Positions 21,169 to 29,508 of a DNA stretch of 64,000 nucleotides are shown here, one piece after another. The DNA is from Paenibacillus xylanexedens (GTDB lineage Bacteria; Bacillota; Bacilli; Paenibacillales; Paenibacillaceae). The stretch spans positions 4,154,001 to 4,218,000 of the forward strand of contig NZ_CP018620.1 of NCBI RefSeq assembly GCF_001908275.1, given 5' to 3'. The translations under genes and the position numbers were made by a program. Under the pieces are notes generated by a model. It worked only from the letters and a program-made list of their open reading frames with translations, did no database searches and was not told where the DNA came from. Every line of letters starts with the position of its first letter. Within the stretch, counting starts at the first letter, position 1.

Positions 21169-21444
21169 ATGAGCATCATTCAGATTAACGGAAACGACTT
21201 TAACAGTAAGGAAGAGCTTCATCAAATTTTGCAGAACCAGCTTGAGTTAGACGAGAGCTATGGAGGCAATTTGGACGCACTGTGGGATGTCTTGACTGGG
21301 GCTGTAAGCATGCCGCTTACTGTTCAATGGATTGGTTTTGAGAAAAGCAAAGAGATTCTTGGAGATTACGCTGACCAAGTCATGGAATTGTTGCGGGATG
21401 TGGAAGGTGAGATCCAAGGATTTACGTTCGAATTATATTATTGA
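21169..21444 (+). CDS. Barstar-like ribonuclease inhibitor
   Basis: 91-aa cytoplasmic protein matching the barstar family over its whole length. The interface helix reads YGGNLDALWDVLTG; D36 and D40 correspond to barstar D35 and D39, the latter inserting into the RNase active site, and W39 is kept. Barstar Y29 is replaced by Ser30, and the cysteine after D39 is Val. It protects the cell from RNase made or misrouted inside. Same operon as the RNase (14-bp gap, GGAGG before ATG), closed by a terminator. Confidence 0.95.
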   Translation: MSIIQINGNDFNSKEELHQILQNQLELDESYGGNLDALWDVLTGAVSMPLTVQWIGFEKSKEILGDYADQVMELLRDVEGEIQGFTFELYY

Positions 21445-21466
21445 AAAGTAGCTTTGGCTTTATGAG

Positions 21467-21492
21467 GCGATGGGCAACCATCGCTTTTTTTG
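21467..21492 (+). terminator. Rho-independent terminator after the RNase/inhibitor pair
   Basis: Perfect stem GCGATGG/CCATCGC with a GCAA tetraloop followed by seven T residues. Confidence 0.92.
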
Positions 21493-21634
21493 GTCTTTAC
21501 ATTTTTACTGAGACTCATGTCTAGATCATGCTATTTTCATGGCTTAATAATCAAGGTTGGGGTGATTAGACTTCCTTATACTTTAAACATGGAATAGGGT
21601 AGGCAGGATTGTAGTCGTTTACTAACGGTTGAAC

Positions 21635-21649
21635 ATGTAAGCGTATACT
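21635..21649 (+). promoter_or_regulatory. cre-like CcpA box before the orphan binding protein
   Basis: ATGTAAGCGTATACT matches the Bacillus cre consensus WTGNAANCGNWNNCW at every defined position. It lies 72 bp before the binding-protein start. CcpA binding is inference from the match. Confidence 0.6.
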
Positions 21650-21720
21650 ATTTCAAAGTGAATCATCGTAATGTCTGGACTGGTTATTACGACTAACATC
21701 ATTTAGGGGGCAGAAATATA

Positions 21721-23415
21721 ATGAGAGCCGTATCAAAAGTGCTAGGAGCATGTCTCGTAACAAGTGTTGTGTTAGTTTCCGCCGGTTGCGGAAATGCTGC
21801 AGAGAATTCCGAATCAAATACGAGTGACCCCAACAGCCCAATCACATTTACATTCTTCGGCGCAGATGCAAGTCCGAACTGGAACAAAATGCAGGATGCT
21901 GTAGGGAAGAAAATTACGGAAGAAACCGGTGTAAGCATTGATGCAGAATTCGATATTTCGAGCGGAGGTGGAAACGACCGCATTTCCCTGATGGCTGCAA
22001 GCGGTGATTATCCGGATTTGATTTTCCCCAAAGGGAACTTGACCAGACTCGTTGATGCCGGGGCAATGATTGATCTGACGGATCTGATCGAAGAACACGC
22101 CCCCAACTTGAAAAAGATCTACGGTGAGCACTTCAATCGGTTGAAATACAGTAATGACGATCCTTCAATCTATTGGATTCCAACGAATGGTGCGATCGAT
22201 CAGGTCAGCTTTGATGCGACGAATGGTACTGCCATTCAACATCGTGTAGTCAAGGAACTCGGGTATCCTGAGATCAAAACCTTAAACGATTTCGAAAATG
22301 TGCTACGTGAATATTACGAGAAACATCCGACCACAGATGATGGCCAACCCACAATTCCGCTGACGCTTAGTGCAGATGGATGGCGGCGAATGATCACTGT
22401 TACTGATCCCGCTGTCATGTCTACTGGAGGACCTGGAGATGGTGAGTATTTCATCAATCCTGACACCTACGAAGCCGTTCTACATTACAAACGTCCTGAG
22501 GAGAAGGAATATTTTCGGTGGTTGAACAAGATGTACAATGAAGGTTTGCTGGACAAGGACAGTTTTGTTCAGAAGGATGACCAGTATAAATCCAAAATCG
22601 CCAGTGGTCGCGTGTTATCCTTGCTTGATCCAAGCTGGGGATTCAGTGATGCGGAAAATGCGTTGAAAAGCGCAGGGAAAGACGATATGACCTACGGATT
22701 CTATCCGGTAACGTTAGATGATAGTTTTCAACGTAAAGATTTCCAGAATATCGGCTTTGATGGTTATGGTATTGGCATAACAGTCGATTGTGAAGATCCT
22801 GTCCGTGCCATCAAATTTTTGGATTGGATGTCTTCTGAAGAAGGACAAGTATTGAGAAACTGGGGCGTTGAAGGCGAGCAATATAACGTGGAAGAGGGTG
22901 TTCGCACCATCCCGGCCGATGTACAGGAACGTAAAAACAAAGACAATAACACATTCACCAAAGAAACCGGAGTAGGCTTGTATTACATTTTCGGTGCTCA
23001 CTACGGGGATGGTGTTAAAGATTCAACGGATAACTACTATACAACAAATTATCCTGAACAGATTCAGCAAAGTTATTCCGATGAGGAAAAAGAAGCTTTG
23101 AAAGGCTATGGCATCACCACATGGAAGGACTTGTTCCCTTCCGAAAAGGAGTTTCCGGTGAAAGAGTGGGGTGCTGCTTACAATATGCCGATTCCTTCGG
23201 ATAGCGGGGATTATAACGTTGTGTATCAGAAAACGCAGGATATTATTCAGAAACGGATCGCCGAAGCGATTACATCCTCTCCGAGTGCCTTTGAAGACAT
23301 ATACGACAATATGATTACCGAACTTGATAATGCAGGTGCAGTAGCCATGGAACAGCAGTATACGGAGTGGATTAAAGATCGCGTTCGATTGTGGACGGGT
23401 AAAGAGATCAATTAA
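21721..23415 (+). CDS. Extracellular sugar-binding lipoprotein (LplA type), orphan
   Basis: 564-aa solute-binding protein of the large LplA/YtcQ subgroup. The signal peptide ends VSAGCG (Cys23 lipobox). A binding-protein fold follows, with GDYPDLIFPKGNLTRLVDAG near 105 and LDWMSSEEGQVLRNWGVEGEQY typical of the group near 365. It presumably binds an oligosaccharide for an ABC importer, but no permease gene adjoins it. The next gene, convergent, is an AraC regulator, and GH43 genes follow beyond it. Ribosome site AGGGGG is 9 bp before the ATG. A cre-like box upstream suggests catabolite repression. Confidence 0.9.
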   Translation: MRAVSKVLGACLVTSVVLVSAGCGNAAENSESNTSDPNSPITFTFFGADASPNWNKMQDAVGKKITEETGVSIDAEFDISSGGGNDRISLMAASGDYPDLIFPKGNLTRLVDAGAMIDLTDLIEEHAPNLKKIYGEHFNRLKYSNDDPSIYWIPTNGAIDQVSFDATNGTAIQHRVVKELGYPEIKTLNDFENVLREYYEKHPTTDDGQPTIPLTLSADGWRRMITVTDPAVMSTGGPGDGEYFINPDTYEAVLHYKRPEEKEYFRWLNKMYNEGLLDKDSFVQKDDQYKSKIASGRVLSLLDPSWGFSDAENALKSAGKDDMTYGFYPVTLDDSFQRKDFQNIGFDGYGIGITVDCEDPVRAIKFLDWMSSEEGQVLRNWGVEGEQYNVEEGVRTIPADVQERKNKDNNTFTKETGVGLYYIFGAHYGDGVKDSTDNYYTTNYPEQIQQSYSDEEKEALKGYGITTWKDLFPSEKEFPVKEWGAAYNMPIPSDSGDYNVVYQKTQDIIQKRIAEAITSSPSAFEDIYDNMITELDNAGAVAMEQQYTEWIKDRVRLWTGKEIN

Positions 23416-23472
23416 CTTGCGGATATAATCAAAGTAATGCACTGTTTGCAGATCCGAAGTATATCAAGAACT

Positions 23473-23512
23473 TAAAAAACATCGAGCCATGCAGGATGGC
23501 TTGATGTTTTTT
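23473..23512. terminator. Bidirectional terminator between convergent genes
   Basis: AAACATC-G-AGCCAT and ATGGCT-T-GATGTTT form a long stem around a GCAGG loop, with A-rich flank before and TTTTTT after, so it can act on both strands. It separates the binding-protein gene and the AraC gene. Confidence 0.85.
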
Positions 23513-23536
23513 AGTTTACATTGAATGAGCTTGTCA

Positions 23537-24406
23537 TTATTTTGGCAAAGCTTCCATTGCATCACGTCTTTGTTTGATATATCTACCGGGGGAGATGCCA
23601 ACCATTTTGGTAAAACTGCGAATAAAATTGGCATAGTCACTAAAGCCTGATTGAAAGCATGCATCCGTAATACTCATTCCTTCTGACAGGTGGAATTTGG
23701 CCCGTTCAATACGACGACCCAAAATGTAGGAACGGATGGTCAATCCAGTATGCTTTTTGAACTGGCGGCTGATATAAGTACTGTTCATGTAGAACACTTC
23801 GGCAAGTTTGCGAAGTGTAATATCTTGATTTAGATGTGTTTCAATATAATCCATGGTTTCACGAACCAGTTCAGGCATAATGTCATTGGGAACAAAGGAA
23901 TTGTTATGAAACCAGACGTTAATCATGACCAACAATTGGGCTACGGCTGCATTTATTTTGATATCAGTGCCATAAGCATCGGAAGCAAGCAATCCTTCCA
24001 GTTCGTTTGTACATTGCAGCATCTGTTTCAAGTTATAGTCGTCTAAATGTACGATGTTGCCTGTTCCTTTGGGGCGATGATCAAAACATGACGATAGATT
24101 GGTTGATGGTGTGGAAAGTTGAAATAGATATGTTTTTTTGAGGTTGATTGTAATTCGCTCATACTCAGATTCATCCAGAATAAAGGCTCGGTGCATCTCC
24201 TCGGGTGACATCACAAGCAGATCACCAGGCTGTACATGGTAACATCGATTTTCTACATAAAAGTGAACGTTGCCACGAAGAAACAGGTAGATCTCGTATG
24301 CATTATGGCGATGATAGCTCGTTTCCAGCTTATACGTCGTTACGCTGTGTAGATATAAGAGCTCAGGCTGGATGGGATCATAAAAACACTCAGAGGATCC
24401 ACTCAT
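23537..24406 (-). CDS. AraC-family regulator of the GH43 genes
   Basis: 289-aa regulator. A cupin-type sensor domain (about 20-100, with HRHNAYEIYLFLRGN and PGDLLVMSPEEMHRA) is followed by a double helix-turn-helix (about 185-285), with TLRKLAEVFYMNSTYISRQFKK and GFSDYANFIRSFTKMVGISPGRY read in parts. Strong ribosome site GGGAGGT before ATG 24406. It is divergent from the GH43 pair at 24570, its most likely target, and convergent with the orphan binding protein. Confidence 0.92.
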   Translation of the reverse strand: MSGSSECFYDPIQPELLYLHSVTTYKLETSYHRHNAYEIYLFLRGNVHFYVENRCYHVQPGDLLVMSPEEMHRAFILDESEYERITINLKKTYLFQLSTPSTNLSSCFDHRPKGTGNIVHLDDYNLKQMLQCTNELEGLLASDAYGTDIKINAAVAQLLVMINVWFHNNSFVPNDIMPELVRETMDYIETHLNQDITLRKLAEVFYMNSTYISRQFKKHTGLTIRSYILGRRIERAKFHLSEGMSITDACFQSGFSDYANFIRSFTKMVGISPGRYIKQRRDAMEALPK

Positions 24407-24510
24407 GAAGTACCTCCCGTCATTTCACGCAATAAATAGAGCGGTTAACGCAATGAAATTGTACTCAGCTTACCTTAAAATGTAATCATCCTATCATGAT
24501 ACCTTTTGTA

Positions 24511-24525
24511 TTGCAAACGCTTTCT
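24511..24525 (+). promoter_or_regulatory. cre-like CcpA box before the GH43 pair
   Basis: TTGCAAACGCTTTCT fits WTGNAANCGNWNNCW at all defined positions and lies 44 bp before the first GH43 start, in the gap shared with the divergent AraC gene. Confidence 0.6.
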
Positions 24526-24569
24526 CGTAAAAAGGCATAACTAAAAACGATTATAGGGGGATTCTTTTG

Positions 24570-26087
24570 ATGAATCATCATTCTACACCACAAGCTGGTG
24601 AGCAAAAGCAAGACCAAGCTGCCAATCTGAAGAGTATTCCAGGGGAGATTGGAAAGCTTCGTCCCAACGCTAACCCTCTGGTGGCCCACAAATTTGGAGC
24701 CGATCCCTATGCTTTGGTATTTAACAATCGAGTCTACTTATATATGACTAGTGATAAGCTGGAATATGATAAGGACGGTCTTCCTCAGAAAAATAGCTAC
24801 AGTTCAATCAACCGGATTACGGTCATTTCTTCGGATGACTTAATCAACTGGACCGATCATGGGGAGATCAGAGTTGCTGGACCTCAAGGCGCAGCAACAT
24901 GGGCTTCGCAATCCTGGGCCCCGGCAGCTGCTCATCGAATCTTGGATGGCAAGGACTGTTTCTTTCTTTATTTCGCCAACAATGCCAGTGGAATAGGTGT
25001 ACTGTCTGCACCCACACCTGTAGGTCCGTGGATAGACCCTATAGGAAAAGCACTTATTACAAGAGAGACTCCGGGAGTGGAGGAAGTAACCTGGCTATTC
25101 GATCCGGCTGTCATTGTAGATGATGATCACCAGGCCTACATATATTTCGGTGGTGGTATTCCACAGGGGAAAGCAGAAAGACCGGATACGGCAAGAGTGA
25201 TGCGATTGGGAGAAGATATGATCAGCGTTGTTGGCAAAGCGAAGGTTATTCAGGCGCCTTATATGTTTGAAGATTCAGGGATACATAAATATAATAATAG
25301 TTACTACTTTACGTATTGTTCCAATTTTATTGAGGGTGATCGGCCAGATGACAGCCCACCACCTGGTGAGATTGCATATATGACCAGTGTTCAGCCAATG
25401 GGGCCATGGACATATCAGGGTACGCTACTCCAGAATCCAGGACACTTTTTTGATATTGGCGGCAACAATCACCATGCTATATTTCAACTATCGGATCAGT
25501 GGTACATTGCCTATCATGCCCAGACATTATGCCAAGCCATGGATATCCCCGAAGGTTACCGTTCAACACATCTGAATCGAGTCGAGCATGATGAGGCCAC
25601 GGGTAAGATCAAGAAGGTACATGCCGATTATCAGGGCGTAGATCAAATCAAGTGCTTCGATCCCTATGGGTGGGTAAGCGGTACGACGATTGGATGGAGT
25701 AGCAGAGTATCAACTGAGCAATATCTTGACTCTGGTGAGATGTTTGCATCAGATTCGAATATGATCTTCGCTAAGCTGCAAAATGACAGCTGGATAGCTA
25801 TATCCAAGGTCGACTTTGAAAGTGAAGGACCGGCAACCTTCACAGCCACGATTGCGAATCAAGGAACCGAAGGTACGTTGGAACTTCGACTTGATCATAC
25901 AGACGGACTGTTAATTGGAGAAATCATTGTTCCGCCTGCGACCGAATCCCTTCAATGGATGGAACTAACAACTAATGTTACGGGTGCGAAAGGTGTGCAA
26001 GACTTGTATATTAAGCTTAAAAGTTCAACAGACAGCCCAACCATCCTTTTAAGAGAATGGAAGTTTAACAGAAAAAATGAGGTGTAA
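24570..26087 (+). CDS. Intracellular GH43 arabinoxylan arabinofuranosidase-like enzyme with CBM6-like tail
   Basis: 505-aa protein. The GH43 five-bladed propeller (about 30-365) has the catalytic base in FGADPYALVFNNRVYLY, the pKa-modulating aspartate in WLFDPAVIVDD and the general acid glutamate in MFEDSGIHKYNNSYYFTY. The C-terminal ~130 residues (about 375-500) form a CBM6-like beta-sandwich. It resembles XynD-type arabinoxylan arabinofuranohydrolases, but no signal peptide is present, so it would trim arabinose from imported xylo-oligosaccharides. ATG 24570 stands 9 bp after TAGGGGG. The second GH43 gene starts 7 bp downstream. Confidence 0.88.
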   Translation: MNHHSTPQAGEQKQDQAANLKSIPGEIGKLRPNANPLVAHKFGADPYALVFNNRVYLYMTSDKLEYDKDGLPQKNSYSSINRITVISSDDLINWTDHGEIRVAGPQGAATWASQSWAPAAAHRILDGKDCFFLYFANNASGIGVLSAPTPVGPWIDPIGKALITRETPGVEEVTWLFDPAVIVDDDHQAYIYFGGGIPQGKAERPDTARVMRLGEDMISVVGKAKVIQAPYMFEDSGIHKYNNSYYFTYCSNFIEGDRPDDSPPPGEIAYMTSVQPMGPWTYQGTLLQNPGHFFDIGGNNHHAIFQLSDQWYIAYHAQTLCQAMDIPEGYRSTHLNRVEHDEATGKIKKVHADYQGVDQIKCFDPYGWVSGTTIGWSSRVSTEQYLDSGEMFASDSNMIFAKLQNDSWIAISKVDFESEGPATFTATIANQGTEGTLELRLDHTDGLLIGEIIVPPATESLQWMELTTNVTGAKGVQDLYIKLKSSTDSPTILLREWKFNRKNEV

Positions 26088-26094
26088 TTGAAGC

Positions 26095-27645
26095 ATGTAT
26101 CCGAATCCGATTATTTGGGCCGATTACCCGGATCTTGACGTTATTCGTGTAGAGGACACATATTATATGGTCAGTACAACCATGCACATGATGCCGGGAT
26201 GTGTCATCCTGCGTTCATATGACCTGATCCATTGGGAAGTAGCCACATATGTATACGACACATTGGACGATACGCCTGCACAACGGCTGGTGGATGGTCA
26301 TCACGTTTATAGTAAAGGCATGTGGGCTGCATCACTCCGTTATCATCAAGGGATGTTCTATGTGATCTTTGTTGCGAATGATACTCGTAAGACATACTTG
26401 TATACGTCCCCCACCATCTCGGGAGTTTGGAAGAAGCAGATCGTGGAAGGGTTCTACCATGATTGCTCCTTATTTTTTGACGATGATGAACGAGCATATC
26501 TCGTGTACGGTAATACCGAGATCTATCTGACCGAATTAAACTCTGATCTGTCCGGGCCCAAACCTGGTGGAGTGCATCGCTTGATTGTAAAAGACGAGCA
26601 GCCTCATCACCTTGGTTATGAAGGAGCACATTTTTACAAGATCAATGGTAAATATATTGTGTTCCTGATTCATATCACGAAAGCTTCCGGACGGAGAACA
26701 CAGGCTTTTTATATGGCAGACTCTCTGGAAGATGTCTTCACTGGTGGAGAAGTATTCAATGACGATATGGATTATTTCAATTCAGGTGTTGCTCAGGGTG
26801 GTATCGTGGATACGCCGGATGGAGACTGGTATGCAATGCTGTTTCAGGATCATGGGGCTGTTGGGCGGGTTCCTGTTTTGGTTCCGCTACACTTTGATCA
26901 AGGTAAACCGATCTTTGTAAACAAAGCGCCGAAACAGATTGATATCCCGAGCACGAGACCAGAGCACCGTTATAACCCGTTAGTGGGTAGCGACAGTTTC
27001 AATTATGAACCCGAGGAAGATGGAAGTATCCGCCTCCGTGATTTTTGGCAATGGAATCATACACCTAATCATGAGCTCTGGTCCGTTACAGAGAAATCGG
27101 GGGTGTATCGTGTTCGAACGGGACAGATCAGTCCAAATCTGACGTTCGCGGTAAATACTCTAACCCAGCGTTCAATGGGGCCCGCTTGCGAAGCAATAGT
27201 TACGCTTGACGGCAGTCGTCTGAATGATGGGGATTATGCCGGGTTGTGTTTTCTGATCGGTTCGTACGGTATGATCGCTCTCACGAAGCAGGATAGCAAG
27301 TTTTACTTGGTCATGCATGCCAGAGATAGTGAGGATTCAACCATATTTGGCAATCTGATCGACCAGAAGCCAGCCACTGAACATGAACGTATCCCGGTAT
27401 CAGATCCAGTAGTTAAACTAAAAGCATTCGGAAATTTTGAGAACAATCTGGATGAGTGCTCTTTTGCCTATTTTGATGGGGTTGAATGGAGAGATATAGG
27501 GATTGTCCATAAAATGATATATAAACTGGATCATTTTATGGGTTGCCGAACGGGGTTGTTTGTATATTCAACTGAAATAGCTGGAGGAACAGCTGACTTT
27601 TCGAATTTCGAATATCGCGTAATTAATCCTGATGAGAAACAATGA
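26095..27645 (+). CDS. Intracellular GH43 beta-xylosidase-like enzyme
   Basis: 516-aa protein of the XylB-like GH43 group. It begins YPNPIIWADYPDLDVIRVED, containing the catalytic base aspartate, and has FYHDCSLFFDDDERAYLVYG and the acid glutamate in YEGAHFYKINGKY. A C-terminal beta-sandwich (about 300-510) matches the GH43_C2 domain that completes the active site in this group. No signal peptide: it probably releases xylose or arabinose from oligosaccharides in the cytoplasm. Operon partner of the preceding GH43 gene; a terminator follows. Confidence 0.9.
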   Translation: MYPNPIIWADYPDLDVIRVEDTYYMVSTTMHMMPGCVILRSYDLIHWEVATYVYDTLDDTPAQRLVDGHHVYSKGMWAASLRYHQGMFYVIFVANDTRKTYLYTSPTISGVWKKQIVEGFYHDCSLFFDDDERAYLVYGNTEIYLTELNSDLSGPKPGGVHRLIVKDEQPHHLGYEGAHFYKINGKYIVFLIHITKASGRRTQAFYMADSLEDVFTGGEVFNDDMDYFNSGVAQGGIVDTPDGDWYAMLFQDHGAVGRVPVLVPLHFDQGKPIFVNKAPKQIDIPSTRPEHRYNPLVGSDSFNYEPEEDGSIRLRDFWQWNHTPNHELWSVTEKSGVYRVRTGQISPNLTFAVNTLTQRSMGPACEAIVTLDGSRLNDGDYAGLCFLIGSYGMIALTKQDSKFYLVMHARDSEDSTIFGNLIDQKPATEHERIPVSDPVVKLKAFGNFENNLDECSFAYFDGVEWRDIGIVHKMIYKLDHFMGCRTGLFVYSTEIAGGTADFSNFEYRVINPDEKQ

Positions 27646-27646
27646 A

Positions 27647-27684
27647 AATACGTAAAAGCCGCCCAACGGCGGCTTTTCGTATTC
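27647..27684. terminator. Terminator after the GH43 operon
   Basis: AAAAGCCGCC and GGCGGCTTTT with a CAAC loop; outer bases AATACG and CGTATT extend the pairing. A-rich left and T-rich right flanks allow function in both directions. Confidence 0.85.
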
Positions 27685-27771
27685 AATGAGTACAAGTTGT
27701 TGTACAATGATATGGATTCAAAGTTGACAGAGAGAAGAGAGTTGTTCAAACCGAACTGGGGGCATGTCGTC

Positions 27772-29451
27772 ATGTATAAGAGATGTCTGGACATAACAAG
27801 ATGGACCTTCATTCTGTTCCTGGCTGTGTCCATACCATCAGGTCACACCGAAGGTAATACCAAACAACATCATCCGCAGCAAGATGGGCAACAGATTCAA
27901 CTTCCCGCTACGTTTGAGAGGTATTCTCCTCCCATCGTGGTCTCTTTTGTCAGGGAAACTGGAGATGACCTTGAGCGCATGATTAGTCAGTTACCTGGTG
28001 AGACGATGCTGGATAATCGCTGGACTCGTGTGTATGAGAAAGAGCTAGGTATTCAAATTCACTATGACTGGATTGCTAATGGAGATGTATACAATCAGAA
28101 GCTGGGTGTATCCCTTGCCGCAGGACGTTTCCCAGATGTGGTAAAAGTAAATCCATATCAACTTAGACAACTGAGCAACGCTGGAATGATCGAAGATTTA
28201 ACCCATGTGTACCAAGAACATGCTTCACCACTTACGAAGAGTATATTAGAGGCAGAGGGAAGAGGAGCATTTGATGCGGCAACCATTGACGGCAAACTCA
28301 TGGCTATTCCCGAATCATCTTCCTCGATTGAGACAGCGCAGTATCTATGGATTAGAACCGATTGGTTGGAGCAACTGGGGCTACGACCGCCTGAAACGAT
28401 GGAAGAGCTTCTCCAGGTTTCGAAAGCGTTTACAGATAAGGACCCCGACGGGAACGGAGAGCATGATACTTACGGACTTGCGCTAACGAACCATCTATGG
28501 GATCCAGTTATGGGAGCTGCAGGGTTCATGTCCGGCTACGGTGCCTACCCTACTATATGGGTTAAAGATGCAGAAGGAAACCTCACTTATGGAGGTATAC
28601 AGCCTGAAGTTCGGGAGGCTCTGAAAGTACTGCAAACGTTGTATCGTGATGGCCAACTTGATCCGGATTTCGGTTATAAAAGTGGAAACAAGGCGTTTCG
28701 TCTAGTTCAAGATGGAAAAATAGGGATGCTTTACGGCGAACAGTGGACATCCTTTATGCTTCAGAGCACCCGTGATACAGATATAAATGTAGAATGGCAG
28801 GCATATCCCATTGTTGCCAAGTCGGACCGGAGTCTGTTCGTACCGCTACGTTCCAACACTGGGCAATACTTTGCTGTAAAAAAGGGCTTCTCTAATCCGG
28901 AAGTTGTTGTAAAGCTCATGAATCTGCATCTGGACATCAACTGGGGGGATCAGGCACAGTATGAAACATACTACAATGACGACTCCCGAGCTGTGTGGAT
29001 GCTTTCACCGGTAACTCCTTTTCCCGGTAATAAAAATATAGATGCATACAAACAAATTCGTGATGCCAGAAGTACAGGAGATTTCTCGGCTCTGCAGAAT
29101 GAAGCTCTCGCCATTCACAAGCGCATTGTGGCCTATGAAACGGAAGATGTAGAGAGCGGCTGGGGCTGGAAACAAACCTATGGGCCTTCGGGTGCTTTTA
29201 GCATTGCAGATTCATACGAGAAGAACGGCCAACTTCTCTATGATCAATTCACGGGCGGAATTACGGACACGATGGTTGATCGACAAATTATTCTTCGAGA
29301 TCTTCAGCTTGAAGCCTATATGAACATTATTCTAGGCAGGTCGATAGATGAGTTTGATCAATTCGTTGAGAACTGGCGCAAGCTGGGGGGAGATCAGATC
29401 ACATCGGAGGTTAACGCGTGGTTTCGCACCAGCAAGCCAAAGGAGCGCTAA
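27772..29451 (+). CDS. Sugar-binding protein of a three-component sensor, without lipobox
   Basis: About 559-aa solute-binding protein of the LplA/YtcQ group (LYGEQWTSFMLQ, GFSNPEVVVKLMNLH and an NGEHDTYGLALT calcium-site-like loop are typical). The N-terminus MYKRCLDITRWTFILFLAVSIPSGH looks like a signal peptide or anchor, but the position where relatives carry the lipobox cysteine has SGH, so lipid attachment is not predicted. The kinase gene starts 57 bp downstream and its regulator overlaps the kinase. This layout resembles XylFII-LytS-type systems, in which a binding protein presents a sugar to the kinase; that role is inference. ATG 27772 lies behind GGGGG. Confidence 0.85.
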   Translation: MYKRCLDITRWTFILFLAVSIPSGHTEGNTKQHHPQQDGQQIQLPATFERYSPPIVVSFVRETGDDLERMISQLPGETMLDNRWTRVYEKELGIQIHYDWIANGDVYNQKLGVSLAAGRFPDVVKVNPYQLRQLSNAGMIEDLTHVYQEHASPLTKSILEAEGRGAFDAATIDGKLMAIPESSSSIETAQYLWIRTDWLEQLGLRPPETMEELLQVSKAFTDKDPDGNGEHDTYGLALTNHLWDPVMGAAGFMSGYGAYPTIWVKDAEGNLTYGGIQPEVREALKVLQTLYRDGQLDPDFGYKSGNKAFRLVQDGKIGMLYGEQWTSFMLQSTRDTDINVEWQAYPIVAKSDRSLFVPLRSNTGQYFAVKKGFSNPEVVVKLMNLHLDINWGDQAQYETYYNDDSRAVWMLSPVTPFPGNKNIDAYKQIRDARSTGDFSALQNEALAIHKRIVAYETEDVESGWGWKQTYGPSGAFSIADSYEKNGQLLYDQFTGGITDTMVDRQIILRDLQLEAYMNIILGRSIDEFDQFVENWRKLGGDQITSEVNAWFRTSKPKER

Positions 29452-29508
29452 TGTTCACTTTATTCTTACAAGGAACCCACTCAGCCCTTGGCATTGGAGG
29501 TGAATGCA

